A stretch of DNA of 64,000 nt from Candidatus Poribacteria bacterium (GTDB lineage Bacteria; Poribacteria; WGA-4E; WGA-3G). Location of the stretch: assembly GCA_022821725.1 (NCBI GenBank), contig JAJEDB010000126.1:51425-115424 (forward strand), read 5' to 3'. Position numbers and translations under genes: made by a program. Positions 47,610 to 56,811 of this stretch are shown piece after piece; within the stretch, counting starts at the first letter, position 1, and each line of letters starts with the position of its first letter. The notes under the pieces are model-generated. The model saw only the letters and a program-made list of their open reading frames with translations. It searched no databases and was not told where the DNA came from.

Positions 47610-49145
47610 TTAAGCAGTTTTAAGTGCTTCGGATTTCCTATAATCGAGTTGCGGCGGTTCATTTTTACGCACGGTATTTTCGTTAACGTGGCACGCTTCA
47701 ACATCGTCAAGTGAAGGAAGACGATAAAGTGTATCAAGCATAATTCTTTCAAAAACAGCCCTTAACCCACGGGCACCAGTTTCACGTTCAATTACCTCAT
47801 CTGCAATGGCGGTTAACGCCTCATCCGTCACATGGAATTGCACCCCTTCATAAGCCAAGAGATGCTCATATTGCTTCACCAAAGCGTTCTTGGGTTCAGT
47901 GAGAATGCGAACGAGCGCTGGAGCATCTAATTCATGGAGGGTTGTGACAACCGGCAGACGCCCAATCAATTCTGGTATAAAACCGTATTTAATGAGATCC
48001 TTTGGTGTTACCTGTGCGAGGATTTCGTGAATTCTTGTTTCGCTCTTAGGTTGGATAGGCGAACCAAAACCAATGCTCTGTTTCCCAAGTCTATCCTTAA
48101 TTCCCTTTTCCAACCCGATAAAGGTCCCACCACAAATGAACAACACTTTTTTGGTGTTTACCTCAATCATTTCTTGATGTGGATGCTTCCTGCCACCGCG
48201 CGGTGGAACATTCGCTGTTGTGCCTTCAAGAATCTTAAGCAATGCCTGCTGAACGCCTTCGCCAGAGACATCACGGGTAATTGATGGGTTTTCAGATTTT
48301 CGTGTGATCTTATCAATTTCATCAATATAAATGATGCCTGTTTCCGCACGTGCGACATCACCATCCGCGGCTTGGACCAACTTCAAGATGATGTTTTCGA
48401 CATCTTCACCCACGTATCCCGCCTCCGTCAACGTCGTGGCATCGGTAATCGCAAAGGGCACGTCTAATACCTTAGCGAGGGTTTGCGCGAGGAGCGTTTT
48501 CCCCGTGCCTGTTGGACCAATAAGGACGATGTTGCTTTTGTCTAATTCAACCTCGTCAGTCGTGTTACCATGATGTAAGCGCTTGTAATGTGTATAGACG
48601 GCAACAGCTAACGTCTTTTTCGCATCTTCCTGCCCAATTACGTATTCATCAAGTTTTGCTTTAATTGCTTTCGGTGAGGGGGGGGCTGCAAATGTGTCTT
48701 GTTCATTTTCTGTTCGAGAATGTGTTGTGTTCGCAAGGTCGTTTTCCATTTGCTTGTGGGCATTACTCCCACGGGTCCGTGAAGATCTGCGCTGCGTACC
48801 ACCGCCAGATCCTTCCTGTTCACTCGAACCACTGCTTTTAAAGTCCTCTATAGAAAGGTCAAGACTACCATCTGGCTCACGAGTGAGAATGTCATTACAA
48901 ACAACGATACACTCGGCAAGACATTTCTCGCAGATATTCGCGTCAAGCCCATTAAAAAGTCGTTCGATTTGGGTGTTATTGCGTCTACAAAATGAACAGG
49001 AAGCACTATCTACAGTGGACGCTGACAGTCGGACAATGCATTCAACGCAAATATTTGCTTCTCTGCCCTGAAGGAGTCGGCGAACTTGCGTACTGTCTTG
49101 TTGACAGAATGAACAGAACAGATCACGATGGATAGATTCGGACAT
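47610..49145 (-). CDS. clpX: ClpX unfoldase with duplicated zinc-binding domain
   Basis: ATPase that recognises substrates and feeds them to ClpP. 511 residues, about 90 more than usual. The N-terminus has two zinc-binding domains in tandem: CSFC 11-14 with CVEC 33-36, and CSFC 50-53 with CEKC 72-75; normal ClpX has one. A long polar linker ([18 protein letters not shown]) follows. The AAA+ part is normal: [28 protein letters not shown], the [14 protein letters not shown] region and [18 protein letters not shown] with AAAAAAAGGAGAGAAC upstream. Next to clpP and tig in the standard order. Confidence 0.95.
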   Translation of the reverse strand: MSESIHRDLFCSFCQQDSTQVRRLLQGREANICVECIVRLSASTVDSASCSFCRRNNTQIERLFNGLDANICEKCLAECIVVCNDILTREPDGSLDLSIEDFKSSGSSEQEGSGGGTQRRSSRTRGSNAHKQMENDLANTTHSRTENEQDTFAAPPSPKAIKAKLDEYVIGQEDAKKTLAVAVYTHYKRLHHGNTTDEVELDKSNIVLIGPTGTGKTLLAQTLAKVLDVPFAITDATTLTEAGYVGEDVENIILKLVQAADGDVARAETGIIYIDEIDKITRKSENPSITRDVSGEGVQQALLKILEGTTANVPPRGGRKHPHQEMIEVNTKKVLFICGGTFIGLEKGIKDRLGKQSIGFGSPIQPKSETRIHEILAQVTPKDLIKYGFIPELIGRLPVVTTLHELDAPALVRILTEPKNALVKQYEHLLAYEGVQFHVTDEALTAIADEVIERETGARGLRAVFERIMLDTLYRLPSLDDVEACHVNENTVRKNEPPQLDYRKSEALKTA

Positions 49146-49244
49146 AGAAGTTCTCTCCTTTTTTTAATAGGTATCAGTCCAGAGGATTTTCTGTAACAAT
49201 CTTCGCAAGTCTTAGAATATTCCAAACTAAGGTGAATTGTTACC

Positions 49245-49290
49245 GAGACACCTCTTTAACTGACGACTGACAACTATTCCCAACTGACAA
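49245..49290 (-). repeat. AACTGATAACTG-type fragment between clpX and clpP
   Basis: TTTAACTGACGACTGACAAC followed by CAACTGACAACTATCC, directly at the clpP stop codon; a short copy of the dispersed iterated repeat. The rest of the space shows nothing recognisable. Confidence 0.5.
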
Positions 49291-49893
49291 CTATCCCTGC
49301 TGTATGGCACGTTGGGAGACGACTTGATCAACGAGACCGTATTCAAGTGCCTGTTCGGCAGTCATGTAATAGTCACGGTCGGCATCAACCGCGATCTTCT
49401 CGATAGCTTGACCCGTATGCACCGCTAAAATAGAATAAAGTCGGTCGCGTTCCTGCAGGATCTCTTTGGCATGGATGCTGATGTCAGAGGCTTGACCACC
49501 GATACCACTCGCCATCGGTTGGTGAATGAGTGCTTTTGCATGGGGCAGCGCATAACGTTTCCCGGGTGCCCCCGCGGCGAGAAGAATAGCGCCCATACTA
49601 TAAGCTCTACCTAAACACCATGTCTGCACGTCTGCTTTGATATACTGCATCGTGTCATAGATTGCCAAGCCAGCAGAAACAGAACCCCCGGGGGTATTAA
49701 TGTAAAGCACTATGTCTGCATCCGGATCCTTTCCCTCAAGGAAAAGCATCTGTGCCGTTACAATATTCGCGATGACATCATCATCAATCGGTGTCCCGAT
49801 CATGATAATTCGATCTTCAAGTAGACGAGAATAAATATCGTATGAGCGTTCGCCTCGGCTGGTTTGTTCAACGACGATAGGTACAAGGTTCAT
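49291..49893 (-). CDS. clpP: ATP-dependent Clp protease proteolytic subunit
   Basis: Tetradecameric serine protease chamber. 200 residues. [17 protein letters not shown] start, the oxyanion loop [17 protein letters not shown], nucleophile Ser in [14 protein letters not shown] (where most ClpP have GQAASMGA), His in LIHQPMASG, and Asp in [15 protein letters not shown]. All three catalytic residues are kept; the altered GRAY stretch is a mild oddity. Order tig-clpP-clpX-lon is the usual one. Confidence 0.96.
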   Translation of the reverse strand: MNLVPIVVEQTSRGERSYDIYSRLLEDRIIMIGTPIDDDVIANIVTAQMLFLEGKDPDADIVLYINTPGGSVSAGLAIYDTMQYIKADVQTWCLGRAYSMGAILLAAGAPGKRYALPHAKALIHQPMASGIGGQASDISIHAKEILQERDRLYSILAVHTGQAIEKIAVDADRDYYMTAEQALEYGLVDQVVSQRAIQQG

Positions 49894-49916
49894 TTTTTTT
49901 AGTAGTTTTCAGTTCT

Positions 49917-51236
49917 TCAGGTAATGATGAGCGATTGCTTGGCGGATGCACGATTAATCAGAAACTGATAAATTTTCTCGTGTTGTAACTGTCCCCGGAA
50001 ATCCTCTAATCGGTTGTTTGACTTTAGCAGAGAAGCATATGTTTGAGCGTCCCGATTTTGTTGTTCCGCAGCGCGTCGAATCTCGTATTCTAACTCATCA
50101 TCCGATACGGAAATGCCTTCCTTCTCAGCAATCGTCTCGAAAATCCATGACTGTTTTGTTTGTTGAATAACATCGCGACGTAACTCATCGGGCAGAGTAT
50201 CCATGTTAATCCCAGCATCCTCAGGACTTCTGTGCTCATTTGCCAGTTGTTGTTTGACGTTCCGAAGTGTTTGTTGGACATATTGATCGACTAACGGGTC
50301 TGGGATGGTAATCTCGATTTTTTCGATGAGTTGCTCCAGCAATTCCGCCTTCTGTTTATCAACATGTAGACTCGTCTCTTCCTCAACAAGATTGTTCCAT
50401 ATCAACCCATAAAGTTGGGAGTAGTTTTCATACCCAAGGTCTTTGGCAAACTCGTCATCTAAGGGGGGGAGTTGTTTTTCCGTGATAGCGTGCAGCGTTA
50501 TTTCGTATTGCGCGGATTTGCCCGCCAGTTCAGCGACACTGTGGTCTTGTGGGAAATCAATATTTACGTTATTTGTATCCCCAATCTCCATTCCGATTAA
50601 CGTCTGCTCAAGTTTTTCGTGTATAGCTCCAACCCCGAGTTCTATATCAACATCTTGCCGGGATTCAGCATCGATGCGATTTCCGTCGAGTAAGCATTCC
50701 CAATCTATCCGAACACAATCCTTTTCTTGCACCTGCCGTTCAATATCAAGCGGTTCATAGGTTGCAGATTGCGCTTGCAACCGCGTAATATAGGTGTCAA
50801 CATCTTCACGGGGCACGTTAACAGGGTTTTTATCGGTTACGAGTTCATCATAACTCGGAAGGCTGATGTTAGGGCGAATGTCTACAGTCGCTGAGAACGT
50901 GAAAGGCTCGTTTTCTTTGACGTTTAATTCATTAAGGGGCGGTGTGAAGGTGGGTTGTGTGAGGGGATTGAGCCGCTCGTTGTAGATTGCATCTTCGTAG
51001 GCAGGAGCGACAAGATAGCGAACAGCTTCACTGTTGACGTACTCAGGGTATCGCGATTTGAGGATTGCTATCGGGACACGACCTTTCCGGAAACCCGGAA
51101 TAGAGACTTGGGTGCGTAACGACTCACAAGTTTCCGCCAATGCTGCGTTGACATCCTCAAAAGGAATCTCTATGTCCAAACGGACTCTCGTGGTCTCTAA
51201 CCTTTCAATTTGAACTTTCAACTTTTCTGTCCTCAT
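49917..51236 (-). CDS. tig: Trigger factor
   Basis: Ribosome-bound chaperone. 439 residues. Ribosome-binding signature GFRKGRVPIAILKSRY near residues 48-63; the PPIase (FKBP-like) domain spans about 165-250 but several of its usual aromatic positions differ, and the C-terminal helical arms cover 260-430. First protein gene after the tRNA cluster, and the start of the tig-clpP-clpX-lon run. ATG at 51234-51236. Confidence 0.95.
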   Translation of the reverse strand: MRTEKLKVQIERLETTRVRLDIEIPFEDVNAALAETCESLRTQVSIPGFRKGRVPIAILKSRYPEYVNSEAVRYLVAPAYEDAIYNERLNPLTQPTFTPPLNELNVKENEPFTFSATVDIRPNISLPSYDELVTDKNPVNVPREDVDTYITRLQAQSATYEPLDIERQVQEKDCVRIDWECLLDGNRIDAESRQDVDIELGVGAIHEKLEQTLIGMEIGDTNNVNIDFPQDHSVAELAGKSAQYEITLHAITEKQLPPLDDEFAKDLGYENYSQLYGLIWNNLVEEETSLHVDKQKAELLEQLIEKIEITIPDPLVDQYVQQTLRNVKQQLANEHRSPEDAGINMDTLPDELRRDVIQQTKQSWIFETIAEKEGISVSDDELEYEIRRAAEQQNRDAQTYASLLKSNNRLEDFRGQLQHEKIYQFLINRASAKQSLIIT

Positions 51237-51374
51237 GCCAGGCGTTCAAAGCCCGAAACCTATAGATATTGCACCCCGCTGAGGTGCTTAAAAGGAAAAT
51301 TGCGGATCTCCAACGGAGAGCCATCTCTGTAACGAGTCCAATCCTACCGCTATCACCACCCTCAAATACGATGA

Positions 51375-51459
51375 TGGGCGAGGAGGGACTTGAACCCTCA
51401 CGAGGCGTAACCCCAATAGATCCTAAGTCTATCCTGTCTACCAATTCCAGCACCCGCCC
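51375..51459 (-). tRNA. tRNA-Leu(TAG)
   Basis: Acceptor GGGCGGG (51453-51459) with CTCGCCC (51376-51382), one G-U pair. Long variable arm as expected for leucine, anticodon stem ATAGA/TCTAT with loop CTTAGGA, anticodon TAG. 85 nt; last of the six-tRNA cluster. Confidence 0.93.
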
Positions 51460-51485
51460 GAACGCGCTTTATAACAGTCTTTCGA

Positions 51486-51558
51486 TGCGCCGTGAAGGAA
51501 TCGAACCTTCAACCGCCTGATTAAGAGTCAGATGCTCTGCCAATTGAGCTAACGGCGC
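51486..51558 (-). tRNA. tRNA-Lys(CTT)
   Basis: Acceptor GCGCCGT/ACGGCGC, discriminator A; anticodon stem-loop CTGA-CTCTTAA-TCAG gives CTT; T arm GGTTCGATTCC. 73 nt, no encoded CCA. Confidence 0.93.
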
Positions 51559-51666
51559 GCCCGTTCCCCCTGTGGAACATTTCTCTATTACCAGAGACGC
51601 TATAAGTACCACTCGCTAATTGTTAAGTGTGCTTTCAAAGCTAACACCCAGCATCCAAAAAATATC

Positions 51667-51739
51667 CGCGTCCGGAGGGATTCGAACCCCCAACTTATAG
51701 TTCCGAAGACTATTGCTCTATCCATTGAACTACGGACGC
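51667..51739 (-). tRNA. tRNA-Arg(TCG)
   Basis: Acceptor GCGTCCG/CGGACGC with G73; anticodon stem ATAGT/ACTAT around CTTCGGA, anticodon TCG; T arm GGTTCGAATCC. A TCG anticodon, rather than A/ICG, reads CGA and probably other CGN codons. Confidence 0.93.
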
Positions 51740-51749
51740 ATATTAAAAA

Positions 51750-51822
51750 GGTGGATGATGGGATTTGAACCCACGCCCACTTGATCCACAGTCAAGTGCT
51801 CTACCCCTGAGCTACATCCACC
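51750..51822 (-). tRNA. tRNA-His(GTG)
   Basis: Acceptor GTGGATG/CATCCAC with the extra G-1 (51822) facing C73 (51750), the hallmark of tRNA-His; anticodon loop CTGTGGA, anticodon GTG. Confidence 0.94.
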
Positions 51823-51890
51823 ATACTTCAATTCTTCTCGGAAGCCACGCCATCACGAGCGCGTGACTCCCTATCAAGCCGTCTGAAAAG

Positions 51891-51964
<74 letters not shown>

Positions 51965-51992
51965 TCGTGCTACAAATTTTGTTCGTTTCTGA

Positions 51993-52068
<76 letters not shown>

Positions 52069-52336
52069 AAAGTCCCTATAATACAAACTTGCCAACAACA
52101 AAAATGCTGTTAGCAACTATGAGTACACTATATATTTTCAGTGTTGTTTAAATTATACATCATCCGCTTGCATTTGTCAAATTATAATGAAAAATTCTTG
52201 TCTTTTTTGCTAACCTTTTTGCCTTGTAAAATCTTTTTTATGAAACTTGTATAAACCTATTTACGATAATTATGTCAAACATTCCCAATAAACACTTGTT
52301 TTGACAAAAAACACACAAAAAGGTTCAGGAGGAAAC

Positions 52337-53638
52337 ATGCGCTTCATTGAAGGGATATCCATCGGAATCTCCGCGATTCGTTCAAATAAGATGCGCTCGC
52401 TGCTGACAATGCTTGGGATTATCATCGGTATCGCAGCCGTACTCGCAATGATTGCTATCGGTGATGGGGCTAAGCAAATTGTGATAGAAGATGCAAAGAA
52501 AATGGGGGGAGCAACCCGAATCACGCTTTACCAGACCTCCTACAAACGAGAAAATAACAGATGGGTCCGTATCCGTAGCAATGAATATATGGAATATGAA
52601 GATGTGTTGGCGATTGAGGCAGAATGCCCATCTGTCAGTGCTGTCACATCGAGAATCGCCGATTGGCGAGGTGTCCTGTTTCAGGGACCGGGTGGCACTG
52701 AAACCCGTGCTGGCTACAATGGAGTGGATGCTAACTATACAACCGCAATGGATTGGGACCTTAAAGAGGGACGCTTCATTACGGATGACGATGTCCAAAA
52801 CGCAACAAAAATTTGTGTGCTCGGAGACGAACTCGCGATCGAGTTATTTGGCAATGAATCTCCCATAGGACAAGAGATTAAAATTGCCAGAAAGATTAGT
52901 TACCGCGATCAATGGGGAAGAAGAATGAGACGGCGATCCACCGAACGCCTCACTGTTGTTGGCACCCTCACTCCGAGAGGGACAAGTTTCCAGTTTGGGT
53001 GGAGTTACGATAATCTTGCCTTTATCCCTGTATCAACTGTCCAAGAACGTTTGACGGGTGATGATCGAGTTTGGAATATTATGGTCTTCGCGAATAGTGT
53101 TGACGTAATTCCGAAGGCGATTGAAGAGGTGAGAACCGTTATCAGAAAGCGGCACAAAAATCAAGACGAATTCGTCAGAATTCGGGAGATGCGGGCAGGC
53201 ATGGAACAGTTACAGAAAATCAGTAAGATGATCAAGATCGCATTAGGTAGTATTGCCGGGTTCTCACTGCTCGTCGGTGGTATCGGCATTATGAATATGA
53301 TGTTAGTCGCTGTCACGGAGCGAACCCGAGAGATCGGACTCCGGAAGGCACTCGGTGCTAAACCTTTAGATATCTTGGCTCAGTTTCTCATAGAGGCCGT
53401 GATCATGTGTGCTGTCGCTGGGGCAATCGGTATAGGTTTGGGGATTTTTGCTGGCGAAGGTATGGCGATGCTTGCTGTTAAAATTGCTAAAATTGTGCCG
53501 GAATGGCCCTCGGTTGTTTCTATGCAGTGGGTCATGATTTCGGTGTCATTCTCTGCAGCGGTTGGTATCTTCTTTGGGATGTATCCTGCGATCAAGGCGT
53601 CCGGCCTCGCACCCGTTGAAGCATTACGCAAAGACTAA
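52337..53638 (+). CDS. MacB/FtsX-type ABC transporter permease, paralogue 1
   Basis: 433 residues from ATG 52337 (AGGAGGAAAC directly upstream; frame open to 52301). N-terminal transmembrane helix after ISAIRSNKMRSLLTMLGIII, a periplasmic MacB-like domain (about 45-285) and three C-terminal FtsX helices with GFSLLVGGIGIMNMMLVAVT, ERTREIGLRKALGAKPLDIL and the GMYPAIKASGLAPVEALRKD end. It exports or acts mechanically with an ABC ATPase, which is not in the window. Very close paralogue of the next gene. Confidence 0.92.
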   Translation: MRFIEGISIGISAIRSNKMRSLLTMLGIIIGIAAVLAMIAIGDGAKQIVIEDAKKMGGATRITLYQTSYKRENNRWVRIRSNEYMEYEDVLAIEAECPSVSAVTSRIADWRGVLFQGPGGTETRAGYNGVDANYTTAMDWDLKEGRFITDDDVQNATKICVLGDELAIELFGNESPIGQEIKIARKISYRDQWGRRMRRRSTERLTVVGTLTPRGTSFQFGWSYDNLAFIPVSTVQERLTGDDRVWNIMVFANSVDVIPKAIEEVRTVIRKRHKNQDEFVRIREMRAGMEQLQKISKMIKIALGSIAGFSLLVGGIGIMNMMLVAVTERTREIGLRKALGAKPLDILAQFLIEAVIMCAVAGAIGIGLGIFAGEGMAMLAVKIAKIVPEWPSVVSMQWVMISVSFSAAVGIFFGMYPAIKASGLAPVEALRKD

Positions 53639-53945
53639 AAACTCGGTAGCCAACCAATATCTGTCCCTATAGGCGCGCTTTTTCAAGCGTGCCTTTCCTC
53701 ATCAAATTCTCCACTGCCATCCTGAAATCTTATCTGTCACCCTAAAATCCATCACCAATAAACAATAAACCTATTTCATTTAATTGCGTCTAATAAAATA
53801 GAAATAGGTCCTATTTGGGTTGGGTGCTGCGATTTGGAAATCGTCTCTAAAAAAAGAAATTGCTACGAAAAAAATCGAACTTTATTCCCCTTTTTTTTGT
53901 CTAACACATCAAGGATAGGAATACTTTATAAATTGGAGGCATGAA
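53639..53945. other. 307-bp intergenic space, nothing recognised
   Basis: A/T-rich, only short runs (TTCAAGCGTG, CCTATTT twice) and a poly-T stretch near 53890. No hairpin, promoter or leader copy found. Its right end holds the TGGAGG ribosome-binding site of the next permease gene. Confidence 0.5.
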
Positions 53946-55250
53946 ATGCGCATAGTTGAGGGGATATCTGTTGGTATTTCCGCAATTCGTAGCAATAAAC
54001 TGCGTTCTTTGTTGACGATGCTCGGTATTATTATCGGGGTTGCCTCGGTGCTCGCAATGATTGCCATCGGTGATGGCGCGAAGATGATTGTCCTGCAAGA
54101 CGCACAGAAACTCGGCGGCGTGAACCAGTTTACGATGTACCGAAGCAGCCATAAGCGGGTAAACAATCGCTGGGTGCCGAATCGGAGCAACGAGTATTTC
54201 GAGTACGAAGATGTGTTGGCGATTGAAGCGGAATGTCCATCTGTAAAGTTAGTTGTGCCACGGATCCCAGAATGGCGAGGGGTGCTTGTCCAGGCCGCAG
54301 ATGGGGCAGAACACCGCACAGGGTATAACGGCGTAAATGCATCGTTTTCGGAGGCAATGGATTGGGACATCCAGCAGGGCCGCTTTATTACAAACGAAGA
54401 TATTGATAACGAAGCAAAAGTTTGTGTGCTTGGGGCTGAAGTGACCACCGCCTTGTTCGGTAATAGCTCTCCTGTCGGAAAAGAGATTAAAATCGGTAAA
54501 GGTCCCGGTGGGCGTTTCGATCGGTATGGCAGAAAAGACCAAAAACGAATAACCGAACGTTTCACCGTTGTCGGCACAATGGAAACCCGAGGCCGCAGCC
54601 TCAGATTTGGCTGGAACTTGGATGATATGATATTCATCCCACTTACCACAACACAAGAACGTTTCACGGGTAACGATAGGATTGTAATGCTCTCCGTCCA
54701 CGCGAATACTGTTGAAGAGGTCCCGCAAGCAATTGAAGAGGTGAAAACCGTCCTCCGAAAGATGCATCACGGGCAAGACGATTTCTTCTCAATCTGGGAT
54801 ATGCGGGAAGGCATGGCACAGTTGGACAAAATTAGCAAGGTCATAAAAATCGCATTGGGGAGTATCGCAGGATTTTCGCTACTTGTCGGTGGCATTGGGA
54901 TTATGAACATGATGCTCGTGGCTGTCACGGAACGCACCCGCGAGATCGGTTTACGAAAAGCCATCGGGGCGAAACGTTTGGACATTCTGGTGCAGTTTTT
55001 AATAGAAGCCATTGCGATGTGTAGTGTAGGCGGTGCCTTGGGGGTTGTAGTGGGGTTGTTCGCTGGCGAAGGGATGGCGATGCTCGCCGTCAACATCGTC
55101 AAGATCGTTCCCGAATGGCCCTCGGTGATCTCCACGGAATGGATATTGATTTCAGTGTCATTTTCAGCGATAATTGGCATCTCTTTTGGGATGTACCCAG
55201 CAATAAAAGCCTCTTCACTTTCACCAATTGATGCACTTAGGGCTGATTAG
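53946..55250 (+). CDS. MacB/FtsX-type ABC transporter permease, paralogue 2
   Basis: 434 residues, ATG 53946 with TTGGAGGCATGAA upstream. Same layout as paralogue 1 and similar over the whole length (GISVGISAIRSNKLRSLLTM, GFSLLVGGIGIMNMMLVAVT, ERTREIGLRKAIGAKRLDIL), indicating a tandem duplication. The periplasmic domains differ more (GKGPGGRFDRYGRKDQKRIT insertion), which may set the partner or substrate. 11 bp before paralogue 3. Confidence 0.92.
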   Translation: MRIVEGISVGISAIRSNKLRSLLTMLGIIIGVASVLAMIAIGDGAKMIVLQDAQKLGGVNQFTMYRSSHKRVNNRWVPNRSNEYFEYEDVLAIEAECPSVKLVVPRIPEWRGVLVQAADGAEHRTGYNGVNASFSEAMDWDIQQGRFITNEDIDNEAKVCVLGAEVTTALFGNSSPVGKEIKIGKGPGGRFDRYGRKDQKRITERFTVVGTMETRGRSLRFGWNLDDMIFIPLTTTQERFTGNDRIVMLSVHANTVEEVPQAIEEVKTVLRKMHHGQDDFFSIWDMREGMAQLDKISKVIKIALGSIAGFSLLVGGIGIMNMMLVAVTERTREIGLRKAIGAKRLDILVQFLIEAIAMCSVGGALGVVVGLFAGEGMAMLAVNIVKIVPEWPSVISTEWILISVSFSAIIGISFGMYPAIKASSLSPIDALRAD

Positions 55251-55261
55251 GAGGAACTGGC

Positions 55262-56581
55262 ATGAATTTGATGGAGTGTATTATACTCGGTATCTCGAAC
55301 TTACGGCGGAACCCGCTTCGATCCGCACTGACGATTTTAGGGATTATCGTCGGGGTCGGTTCCGTTGTCAGTATGGTATCCGTCGGCGATGGGTCGAGTG
55401 CTATGGTCTTACGAGAGATTGAACGGACCGGCGGCACAAAGATGATCGAAATCTATAAAGACGACTGGGACAAACAGTCGGGAACCTTGAGCCGCGCCGC
55501 TGGCTCGGCTGTGCGTGGGAAAAGTCGATGGCAAAGAAACCGCGCCGAAGATTTGGAAACCGAAGATGCGTTTGCAATCCTTGAGAGAGCCAGAGGGATC
55601 GTCAATGTCGTCGCCGAAGATGATATGCCTGGTTGGACCGTGAATTATAAAGGACGTACAAAGGAATCTCGTATCGTCGCTTCAACCGCAGGATACGATC
55701 GTTCGCACAACTGGTACCCGTCAAGTGGTAGGTTTTTTTCACCGGAAGAGGTAGAAGCGGCGAGTAGTGTCGCTGTTATCGGTTCCAAGGTCGCCGAAGA
55801 GGTATTTCTCGACGAAGATCCCGTTGGAAAAGAGATTAAAGCCTCGCGTCAATCGTTCCGGTGGAGAGGGAGAGGCGGGCTTTATGAGGTGCGCCTGAAG
55901 GTCATCGGGGTCATGGAAGAGAAAGGCGACGCGATGGACACTTCTGGTTGGGACGACCGTTTCATTATCCCTATAACAACGCTTCAACAACGTTTTAAGG
56001 GCAGGGATGATATTGAACGCCTGCGCGTAGAAGCAGTCGACGTGGAAGCGATTCCAATCGCTATAGCCGACGCCAAACGGATCTTGGGAAGACAACATAA
56101 CAATACAGGTGAAGAATATAACTATTGGACGGCTACGGAGGAATTGGCAACTGCCAGAAAAGTGGGGTTAGTGATGAAGGCGCTGATGGGGGGTATTGCT
56201 GGCATCGCGCTGATGGTCGCGGGGATCGGCGTAATGAACATTATGCTTGTCTCGGTAACCGACAGGACGAAGGAAATCGGTCTGCGTAAAGCACTCGGCG
56301 CTACCCGTAACGATATTCTCGCACAGTTTCTGGTTGAAGCAGCCGTCCTGACGCTTGGCGGCGGCATTATCGGCGCTATTGCCGGTGTGTTCATGGGACA
56401 AGGAACAGCCGCTCTCATTTCCAAATTCGTTTGGGAGGGAAGCAACTGGCCCTCAGTGATTTCTTTCGGAACGATGGTTATCGCATTACTCGTTTCTGTA
56501 GCTATCGGTGTTTTCTTCGGGCTTTATCCCGCCAATAAGGCAGCCAAACTGACACCCGTTGAAGCACTCCGTTCCGATTAG
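55262..56581 (+). CDS. MacB/FtsX-type ABC transporter permease, paralogue 3
   Basis: 439 residues, ATG 55262 with TAGGAGGAACTGGC upstream. More distant from the two first copies: NLRRNPLRSALTILGIIVG start, periplasmic domain with a basic patch, and GIALMVAGIGVMNIMLVSVT, DRTKEIGLRKALGATRNDIL and FFGLYPANKAAKLTPVEALR at the C-terminus. Probably pairs with paralogue 1 or 2 as a heterodimer. Confidence 0.92.
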   Translation: MNLMECIILGISNLRRNPLRSALTILGIIVGVGSVVSMVSVGDGSSAMVLREIERTGGTKMIEIYKDDWDKQSGTLSRAAGSAVRGKSRWQRNRAEDLETEDAFAILERARGIVNVVAEDDMPGWTVNYKGRTKESRIVASTAGYDRSHNWYPSSGRFFSPEEVEAASSVAVIGSKVAEEVFLDEDPVGKEIKASRQSFRWRGRGGLYEVRLKVIGVMEEKGDAMDTSGWDDRFIIPITTLQQRFKGRDDIERLRVEAVDVEAIPIAIADAKRILGRQHNNTGEEYNYWTATEELATARKVGLVMKALMGGIAGIALMVAGIGVMNIMLVSVTDRTKEIGLRKALGATRNDILAQFLVEAAVLTLGGGIIGAIAGVFMGQGTAALISKFVWEGSNWPSVISFGTMVIALLVSVAIGVFFGLYPANKAAKLTPVEALRSD

Positions 56582-56599
56582 GCTGTTTGAGGAATGTTC

Positions 56600-56800
56600 T
56601 CGGTTCGCAGACTTCGTCTGCTTTCGGTTATCAGTTATCGGTTACAAGAGAGTGTTGCTAAACGATACTCTCTTAACCGACAACCGAAAGGTTTTTCGCT
56701 GACGGGGAAGCCTATCAGGGCTTCATACCCGGGGAAGCCCACACGGGCTTCATACCGTTGATTCTGATTCACCGAACCGACAACTGACAACTACTATAGG
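56600..56800 (+). repeat. Hairpin and tandem repeats between permease 3 and adaptor
   Basis: GCAGACttcGTCTGC at 56608-56622; an AACTGATAACTG-type element whose arms TTATCGGTTACAAGAGAGT and ACTCTCTTAACCGACAACCG pair over AAGAGAGT/ACTCTCTT; then two 26-bp units of GGGGAAGCC(5 bp)GGGCTTCATACC at 56704-56729 and 56731-56756, each a small hairpin; then ACCGACAACTGACAACT. The space may tune expression of the adaptor gene. Confidence 0.65.
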
Positions 56801-56811
56801 AGGAATTACCC

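Noticed and set aside
56704..56756. Short direct repeats considered as a CRISPR-like array
   Set aside because: Only two units, no spacers and no cas genes; no CRISPR array seen anywhere in the window.
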